A stretch of 18,686 nucleotides of DNA from JBEOJY01 sp040275305. GTDB lineage: Bacteria; Pseudomonadota; Alphaproteobacteria; UBA9219. The stretch covers positions 1-18,686 of the forward strand of contig JBEOJY010000021.1 in assembly GCA_040275305.1 (NCBI GenBank). Reading direction: 5' to 3'. The position numbers were made by a program, and so were the translations under genes. Shown here one piece after another: positions 13,850 to 18,686 of this stretch (positions are counted from its first letter, which is position 1; every line of letters begins with the position of its first letter). The notes beneath the pieces are model-generated. The model was given only the letters and a program-made list of their open reading frames with translations, had not been told where the DNA came from and did no database searches.

Positions 13850-16741
13850 ATGCACACGACTCTTCATATCCATGGCGCGCGCGAGCACAATCTTAAAAAC
13901 ATCGATGTGGCGATGCCGCGCGACAAACTGGTGGTCATTACGGGGTTGTCGGGTTCGGGTAAGTCGTCGCTGGCGTTCGACACGATCTATGCCGAGGGGC
14001 AGCGGCGCTATGTCGAGAGCTTGTCGGCCTACGCGCGGCAATTCCTTGAGCTGATGCAGAAGCCGGACGTGGATTCCATCGAGGGGCTTTCTCCCGCGAT
14101 TTCGATTGAGCAGAAGACCACCTCGCGCAATCCGCGTTCGACTGTCGGGACCGTTACGGAGATTTACGACTATCTGCGGCTTCTGTTCGCGCGGATCGGC
14201 GTGCCTTATTCGCCCGCGACGGGATTGCCGATCGAAAGCCAGACGGTTTCGCAGATGGTGGACCGTATTCTGACTTTGCCGGAGGGAACCAAGATTATGC
14301 TGCTTGCGCCAATCGCGCGTGGGCGCAAAGGGGAATATCGCAAGGAGTTGCAAGAGCTGCGCCGCCAAGGATTCCAGCGCGTCAAGGCGGATGGCGAGGT
14401 TTACGATATCGAGGACGTTCCGGCGCTCAACAAAAAGCTTAAGCATGATATTGCTGTCGTCGTGGACAGGCTGGTGGTTAAGCGCGATCTTGGCCACCGT
14501 TTGCCGGATTCGGTCGAGACGGCCTTGCGACTTGCGGACGGGTTGCTGTTTGTGGAATTGGTCGGCAAGGAGAAAGATAGCGAAGTTCTAGTTTTTTCTT
14601 CCAAGTTCGCTTGCCCTGTCAGCGGTTTCACGATTGAAGAAATCGAGCCGCGTTTGTTCTCGTTCAATAATCCACATGGAGCTTGCCCTGCTTGCGATGG
14701 GCTGGGCGAGAAACTATATTTCGATCCAGAGCTTGTCATTCCCGATCCGTCGCTCGGCATTTCCGAGGGCGCGATCGCGCCGTGGAAATCCGCCGCGACT
14801 TCGCCTTTCGCGACGCAGACCTTGCAGGCGGTCGCGAAAGCTTATGGCGTCGATGTGTCTTTGCCATGGAAGAAGCTTGATGCGGCGTTTCAGCAAGCGG
14901 TTTTGTATGGAACGGGCGCGCGCGAGATCGAGTTTGCGTATGACGACGAGCGGCGCAGCTATCGCACGACCAAGCCTTTCGAGGGCGTGATTCCTAATCT
15001 GGAGCGGCGTTGGCGCGAGACGGAAAGCGCGTGGATGCGCGAGGAACTCAGTCGCTATCAGGCTTCGAAGCCTTGCGAGGCCTGCGGCGGCAAACGGCTC
15101 AAGCCGGAGGCGCTGGCGGTCAAGGTTGGGGGACTGGATATCAGCGAAGTTTGCGCGTTCTCGATCAAGGCTGCGGGCGCATGGTTTCTGGATTTGCCAG
15201 AGCGGTTGACGCCCAAGCAACGTGAGATCGCGGCGCGGGTTTTGAAAGAAATCAACGAGCGTTTGGGGTTTCTCAACAATGTCGGGCTTGATTATCTGGC
15301 GCTTTCGCGCGCGTCGGGCACTTTGTCCGGCGGCGAGAGCCAGCGTATCCGGCTTGCCTCGCAAATCGGGTCGGGGTTGACGGGCGTGCTTTATGTGCTT
15401 GACGAGCCGTCGATCGGCTTGCATCAGCGCGACAATGACAGGTTGCTTGCGACGCTGAAACGCTTGCGCGATCTCGGCAATTCCGTGCTGGTTGTCGAAC
15501 ATGACGAAGATGCCATTCGTTGCGCGGATTATCTGATTGATATGGGGCCGGGCGCGGGCGCGCATGGCGGACAGGTGATCGCGGCGGGAACGCCGGAGGA
15601 GGTTTGTCGCGTCAAGGAAAGCATCACGGCGCAATATCTCAACGGCACGCGCAAGATTCCGGTTCCGTCGTCGCGGCGCGTGGACGAAGGCGCGGTCGCG
15701 TGGCTGCGCCGCGCGGCGAGCGGGCGGCTCAAGCAATCATGGCTTGAAGTCATTGGCGCGAGCGGGAACAATCTCAAGAACGCGCATGCGCGGTTTCCGG
15801 TGGGCGCGTTCACCTGCGTGACGGGCGTATCGGGCGGCGGCAAGTCGACGCTGGTGATTGAGACGCTCTACAAGGCGCTGGCGAAGAAACTTAATAACAC
15901 GCGCGATATTCCGGGGCCGCACGAGGCTTTGAAGGGCGTCGAGCTGGTCGACAAGATCGTCGATATTGACCAATCGCCGATTGGACGGACTCCGCGTTCG
16001 AATCCCGCGACCTATACTGGCGCGTTCGGGCCGATCCGCGATTGGTTCGCGGGATTGCCGGAGTCCAAGGCGCGAGGCTATGCGGCGGGACGGTTTTCGT
16101 TCAACGTGAAGGGCGGGCGCTGTGAGGCTTGCGAGGGCGACGGCGTCATCAAGATCGAGATGCATTTTCTGCCGGACGTGTTCGTCATGTGCGATGCCTG
16201 TCACGGCAAGCGCTACAATCGCGAGACGCTTGAGGTGACTTATCGGGAGAAATCCATCGCCGACGTGCTCGACATGACGGTGGAGGAAGGGGCCGAATTC
16301 TTTCAGGCCGTGCCGACCATTCGCGACAAGATGGCGACGCTCGATCGCGTGGGGCTTGGCTATGTCAAAATCGGGCAAGCCGCGACGACGCTTTCGGGCG
16401 GCGAGGCGCAGCGCGTCAAGCTTGCGAAGGAATTGTCGCGTAGGGCGACGGGCAAGACGCTTTACATTCTCGACGAGCCGACGACGGGGCTGCATTTCGA
16501 GGATGTGCGTAAGTTGCTCGAAGTTCTCCATGCGCTTGTGGATCAAGGCAACACGGTGGTGGTGATCGAGCATAATTTGGAGGTCATCAAGACGGCGGAT
16601 TACATTCTTGATCTTGGGCCGGAAGGAGGCGACGGCGGCGGCATGATTGTGGCCGAAGGCACGCCGGAAGAGGTCGTTCAGGTTAAGGAAAGTTATACCG
16701 GGCGGTATTTGAAGCCGTATCTTGCCACGGGGAAGAGATAA
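13850..16741 (+). CDS. uvrA: Excinuclease ABC subunit A
   Basis: UvrA of 963 residues, full length. It recognises bulky DNA damage in nucleotide excision repair and loads UvrB. The two ABC modules show Walker A GLSGSGKSS (32-40) and GVSGGGKST (659-667), signatures LSGGESQRIRLA and LSGGEAQRVKLA, and Walker B VLDEPSIGLH and ILDEPTTGLH. The C-terminal zinc finger is complete: CEAC (758-761) and CDAC (781-784). The first finger reads CPVSG (255-259) and CPAC (279-282), so its second Cys is Ser258; I recall this as common in alphaproteobacterial UvrA. The start at 13850 is followed directly by the conserved HIHGAREHNLKNID; the Shine-Dalgarno is weak. Two LexA-type boxes lie upstream. The stop is 7 bp from that of the convergent hypothetical gene. 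Confidence 0.98.
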   Translation: MHTTLHIHGAREHNLKNIDVAMPRDKLVVITGLSGSGKSSLAFDTIYAEGQRRYVESLSAYARQFLELMQKPDVDSIEGLSPAISIEQKTTSRNPRSTVGTVTEIYDYLRLLFARIGVPYSPATGLPIESQTVSQMVDRILTLPEGTKIMLLAPIARGRKGEYRKELQELRRQGFQRVKADGEVYDIEDVPALNKKLKHDIAVVVDRLVVKRDLGHRLPDSVETALRLADGLLFVELVGKEKDSEVLVFSSKFACPVSGFTIEEIEPRLFSFNNPHGACPACDGLGEKLYFDPELVIPDPSLGISEGAIAPWKSAATSPFATQTLQAVAKAYGVDVSLPWKKLDAAFQQAVLYGTGAREIEFAYDDERRSYRTTKPFEGVIPNLERRWRETESAWMREELSRYQASKPCEACGGKRLKPEALAVKVGGLDISEVCAFSIKAAGAWFLDLPERLTPKQREIAARVLKEINERLGFLNNVGLDYLALSRASGTLSGGESQRIRLASQIGSGLTGVLYVLDEPSIGLHQRDNDRLLATLKRLRDLGNSVLVVEHDEDAIRCADYLIDMGPGAGAHGGQVIAAGTPEEVCRVKESITAQYLNGTRKIPVPSSRRVDEGAVAWLRRAASGRLKQSWLEVIGASGNNLKNAHARFPVGAFTCVTGVSGGGKSTLVIETLYKALAKKLNNTRDIPGPHEALKGVELVDKIVDIDQSPIGRTPRSNPATYTGAFGPIRDWFAGLPESKARGYAAGRFSFNVKGGRCEACEGDGVIKIEMHFLPDVFVMCDACHGKRYNRETLEVTYREKSIADVLDMTVEEGAEFFQAVPTIRDKMATLDRVGLGYVKIGQAATTLSGGEAQRVKLAKELSRRATGKTLYILDEPTTGLHFEDVRKLLEVLHALVDQGNTVVVIEHNLEVIKTADYILDLGPEGGDGGGMIVAEGTPEEVVQVKESYTGRYLKPYLATGKR

Positions 16742-16748
16742 GCGAATT

Positions 16749-17351
16749 TCAGACCGCAGGCGCTCGGCGCGTTGCGCCCATGCGCGATTTGTGTGGTTTG
16801 CGTGGCGATTTGCGCGCGTGAGGAGCGCCCGCCGATAGCTTTTGCATTGCCAGAGCGTCTATTAAGCTTGCGTGGCCGTTTGGATTAGTCATGGCGATGA
16901 ATTCTTGGGCGTGCGATTCCCGACTGAACACGAACTTTGCGCGTTTTGATTTTTTGCCGTTTCCTTTAAGCTCCCGATCATAGCGGTAAATAAATTTTTT
17001 CTTGTTTAGAATTTCTTTGGCGGCCGTGACCCATGCCTTCCGGTAAGCTTTGTCGCCTTGCAATGCGCGTTCAACCACGAATTGCTCCATGCAAATTGGA
17101 TCATTTTCAAGACTTTCCCGTATCTTCTCGATTTCTGAAGAGTCCGGAGACTGACACTGAATTCCAACGAATCCGCTTCTTAGGACGGTTTCGTATTTGA
17201 CATGGGCGCAACCGAGTTCTTCCGTGGCTAGACTTCTGACTAGATCGGGGAGGGTTCTTTCAAGATATTGTTGGCGTTCCTGATGCGTCGAGGAGTGCCA
17301 GAAAGTATATACGTACTGGCAAGCTTCTTCAGAGGATGCGCTGCGCGTCAT
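16749..17351 (-). CDS. Hypothetical protein, 200 residues
   Basis: I do not recognise this protein. It begins MTRSASSEEACQYVYTFWHS and appears mainly alpha-helical, with mixed charged segments to about residue 165. A strongly basic tail rich in Arg, Lys and Pro (about 175-200) could bind nucleic acid or be disordered. No signal peptide or membrane span is seen. The start at 17351 has CAGGAA about nine bases upstream. It runs tail to tail with uvrA, only 7 bp apart, and its upstream side is the repeat cluster, so it is probably transcribed alone. Composition is AT-richer than uvrA, which fits an accessory gene, but nothing else shows transfer. Confidence 0.65.
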   Translation of the reverse strand: MTRSASSEEACQYVYTFWHSSTHQERQQYLERTLPDLVRSLATEELGCAHVKYETVLRSGFVGIQCQSPDSSEIEKIRESLENDPICMEQFVVERALQGDKAYRKAWVTAAKEILNKKKFIYRYDRELKGNGKKSKRAKFVFSRESHAQEFIAMTNPNGHASLIDALAMQKLSAGAPHARKSPRKPHKSRMGATRRAPAV

Positions 17352-17430
17352 GTTTTTGTTCCTGAATATTTAGCAGTCTGCTGAAAAAGGTTTCTGGAGG
17401 TGGTCATGCTCAAAGAAAAAAGAAAATGGG

Positions 17431-17450
17431 ATGCCCGCCTGCGCGGGCAT
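17431..17450. repeat. REP-like hairpin R1, possible terminator
   Basis: ATGCCCGC (17431-17438) pairs perfectly with GCGGGCAT (17443-17450) around CTGC. On the minus strand the stem is followed by CCCATTTTCTTTTTTC, so it could terminate leftward transcripts such as maf-yacG. It aligns with R3 through the flanks (TGGR before, GACGC after). Confidence 0.6.
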
Positions 17451-17490
17451 GACGCTTGTTTTTATTGAGAAATTCACCTCAACAAGCGCC

Positions 17491-17522
17491 GTCACACCCG
17501 CGAAGGCTGGTGTCCTTCTCCT
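17491..17522 (-). repeat. REP-like hairpin R2, left arm of an inverted pair
   Basis: ACACCCGC (17494-17501) and GCTGGTGT (17506-17513) form a hairpin with one mismatch around GAAG. The 32-base unit is an inverted copy of 17574-17605 with 30 of 32 matches, so R2 and R3 face each other across 51 bases. Confidence 0.7.
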
Positions 17523-17573
17523 AATGTTGAGAACAAGCACAAAACATTCAAACGAAGCGCTTACATCAAAAAC

Positions 17574-17605
17574 AGGAGATGGACACCCGCCTTCGCGGGT
17601 GTGAC
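17574..17605 (+). repeat. REP-like hairpin R3, right arm of an inverted pair
   Basis: ACACCCGC (17583-17590) pairs perfectly with GCGGGTGT (17595-17602) around CTTC. The flanks AGGAGATGG and GAC are shared, inverted, with R2. Stem bases differ from R1 at paired positions, with the pairing kept. Confidence 0.7.
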
Positions 17606-17730
17606 GCTGCGCTATCGGAGGCTTTTTGCCAATTCTTGACATGCTATAGGCATATTTGAATAATTTGTTTTATAAGTTCCAAGCCGCTGGTTTTGCAATC
17701 GTTATTAATACTTTCAATATGGTTTTTTGT

Positions 17731-17922
17731 TTATTCGGTCTCGTGCTGGTTTTCTATATTCACCTCAATCGGGCGTTCCAGCGGTTCGCCCGGCACGCGG
17801 TAGGTTTCGCCGAGCCAGCGGCCAAGGTCGATGTTGGCGCAGCGGGCGCAGCAGAAGGGCGCGAAGCGCTCGGTCGCGGGTTTTTCACAGACGGGGCAGG
17901 GTTTGAGGATCGCTTGCGCCAT
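17731..17922 (-). CDS. yacG: DNA gyrase inhibitor / zinc-binding protein YacG
   Basis: YacG of 63 residues. In E. coli this small zinc protein binds GyrB and inhibits DNA gyrase. The zinc ligands are Cys9, Cys12, Cys24 and Cys28 (CPVC and CCARC), followed by the family motif IDLGRWLGETYRVPGEP (31-47). The loop between the Cys pairs is 11 residues, shorter than in E. coli and, as I recall, usual in Alphaproteobacteria. The tail is acidic and polar. ATG 17922 is chosen because homology begins there and AAGGA lies about eight bases upstream; the longer frame reads into maf on another phase. It begins 20 bp after maf ends, on the same strand, so they form an operon. In many alphaproteobacteria an RNase E/G gene lies near this pair; none is seen here. 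Confidence 0.93.
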   Translation of the reverse strand: MAQAILKPCPVCEKPATERFAPFCCARCANIDLGRWLGETYRVPGEPLERPIEVNIENQHETE

Positions 17923-17942
17923 GGGGTTGTCCTTGCCGGGCT

Positions 17943-18521
17943 TTACCACGAAAAGCCGCTGCCGCGTAGCAGCTGCGCCGTTTCGAACAAGGGCAAGCCG
18001 ACAATATTCGAATGCGAACCCGCGATGAAGCGGATCAACGCTGCCGCGCGGCCTTGTATCGCGTAGCCTCCGGCTTTGTCCAAGCCTTCGCCGCTGGCGA
18101 CGTAGTCCTCGATTTCCTGCGGCGTCATGCGCTTGAAAGTTACGACGCTGTCGCACAGGCGCTCGCGCGTCGCGCCTTGCGGCGTTGTGAGCGCTACGCC
18201 CGTGTAGACGTGATGGCGTCGTCCTGACAGCAGATTGAGGCAACGCCTCACATCGTTCGCGCTTTCGGCTTTGGGCAATATGCGCCGTCCGCAACCGACG
18301 ACGGTATCGGCGGCCAGCACATACGATTCCGGTTCTTGCGACGCGATTGCGGCGAGCTTTTCTTTGGCAAGGCGTTGGGCCAGCGCGCGCGGTAGTTCGC
18401 CTTTATGCGGCGTTTCGTCGAGGTCGGCGGGGCGCACTTTGGTTGGCGCGATGCCCAGCGAGGCCAGCAGTTCCAGCCTGCGCGGCGAGCTTGATGCTAG
18501 GATAAGAGGATGATTGTTCAT
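17943..18521 (-). CDS. maf: Maf-family nucleotide pyrophosphatase
   Basis: Maf/YhdE-family protein of 192 residues, full length. Maf proteins hydrolyse non-canonical or pyrimidine nucleoside triphosphates to monophosphates and were first linked to septum inhibition. Visible are the N-terminal signature LILASSSPRRLELLASLG (6-23), LAADTVV with the catalytic Asp (about 70-76), LSGRRHHVYTGV (about 98-109) and GGYAIQGRAA (about 151-160). GYAIQG is the position used to separate dTTP/UTP-type from other Maf proteins, but I cannot assign substrate safely. The start at 18521 gives the normal N-terminus; GGAG lies about 17 bases upstream, too far to be ideal. yacG follows after 20 bp. Two inverted repeats lie upstream at 18571-18642. 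Confidence 0.95.
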   Translation of the reverse strand: MNNHPLILASSSPRRLELLASLGIAPTKVRPADLDETPHKGELPRALAQRLAKEKLAAIASQEPESYVLAADTVVGCGRRILPKAESANDVRRCLNLLSGRRHHVYTGVALTTPQGATRERLCDSVVTFKRMTPQEIEDYVASGEGLDKAGGYAIQGRAAALIRFIAGSHSNIVGLPLFETAQLLRGSGFSW

Positions 18522-18570
18522 GTCTTGCTTTTACTTTTCTCCGTTGCGATTTCCTTGCGGGCGTTCTTTT

Positions 18571-18600
18571 ACCCTATCTTTCTTCCTGTGGTGATAGGGT
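18571..18600. repeat. Inverted repeat upstream of maf (1)
   Basis: ACCCTATC (18571-18578) and GATAGGGT (18593-18600) are perfect 8-base inverted copies around 14 bases. It lies 50 bp before the maf start, in its likely leader or promoter region. It could be an operator, a leader hairpin or the end of an upstream gene's transcript. Confidence 0.45.
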
Positions 18601-18613
18601 GGCCGCAGTCTTG

Positions 18614-18642
18614 CATATTTTTACTTTTTCGCAAAAAATATG
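18614..18642. repeat. AT-rich inverted repeat upstream of maf (2)
   Basis: CATATTTTT (18614-18622) and AAAAATATG (18634-18642) are perfect 9-base inverted copies around 11 bases. It lies about 93 bp before maf. AT-rich arms make chance more likely, but it is only 13 bases from the other repeat. From 18522 to the window end I see no gene. Confidence 0.4.
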
Positions 18643-18686
18643 AAAAATCCCCTAAATACCTGTTGACGCAACAATCCCATTTATGA

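Larger units (their letters stand above)
17352..17730. other. Intergenic repeat cluster
   Basis: This 379 bp stretch holds three REP-like hairpins (17431-17450, 17491-17522, 17574-17605) and AT-rich DNA toward yacG. The open frame at 17370-17642 (-) is their translation: it contains HTREGGCPSP, RRTPAFAGVT and VMPAQAGIPF, typical products of reading through such repeats. I see no gene. Confidence 0.75.

Noticed and set aside
17531..17545. GAAC-N7-AAAC inside the R2-R3 loop as a LexA box
   Set aside because: One half is mutated, the extended TTTTGTTC is missing, and it is not ahead of a gene in a suitable orientation.
17370..17642. 90-residue open frame on the minus strand
   Set aside because: Its sequence is the translation of the three REP-like hairpins (TREGGCPSP, TPAFAGVT, MPAQAGIP), a known source of false proteins.

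Overview
The window looks like chromosomal DNA of an alphaproteobacterium. The main evidence is the UvrA with the degenerate first zinc finger (C-P-V-S-G), the short-loop YacG, the maf-yacG pair, and GTTC-N7-GTTC sites, the LexA box known from Alphaproteobacteria, ahead of uvrA and (one base off) ahead of ssb. The conserved genes are GC-rich; the unrecognised genes look by eye less GC-rich. I see no rRNA, tRNA, CRISPR array, transposase or phage gene.

Layout. At 89-1975, on the minus strand, ssb is followed by rmuC. At 2307-4835 (+) is a long orphan Hsp70-family ATPase; its end overlaps by 11 bp, tail to tail, an unrecognised lipoprotein gene (4825-5955, -). At 6273-7947 (+) is a possible 41-residue membrane peptide that overlaps the start of a truncated pyruvate-phosphate-dikinase-like protein. 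The latter keeps the PEP/pyruvate barrel residues but has no ATP-grasp half and has lost the swivelling-domain histidine. smc follows at 8126-11638 (+). A repeat-bearing spacer leads to an unrecognised 173-residue gene (11910-12431, -), which is divergent from a patatin-like lipase (12552-13739, +). uvrA (13850-16741, +) meets a second unrecognised gene (16749-17351, -) tail to tail. A cluster of REP-like hairpins fills 17352-17730. The window closes with maf-yacG on the minus strand.

How the genes fit together. ssb, rmuC, uvrA and smc are DNA repair and chromosome maintenance genes, and the LexA-type sites suggest that at least uvrA and ssb belong to one SOS regulon. ssb and uvrA point outwards from a block of about 12 kb holding the Hsp70, lipoprotein, PPDK-like, smc and patatin genes. 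The most unusual items are the PPDK-like protein without its phospho-histidine, the small membrane ORF coupled to it, the lipoprotein with a possible permuted papain-like motif pair, the tandem LexA-type boxes, and the hairpin repeats with compensatory base changes.
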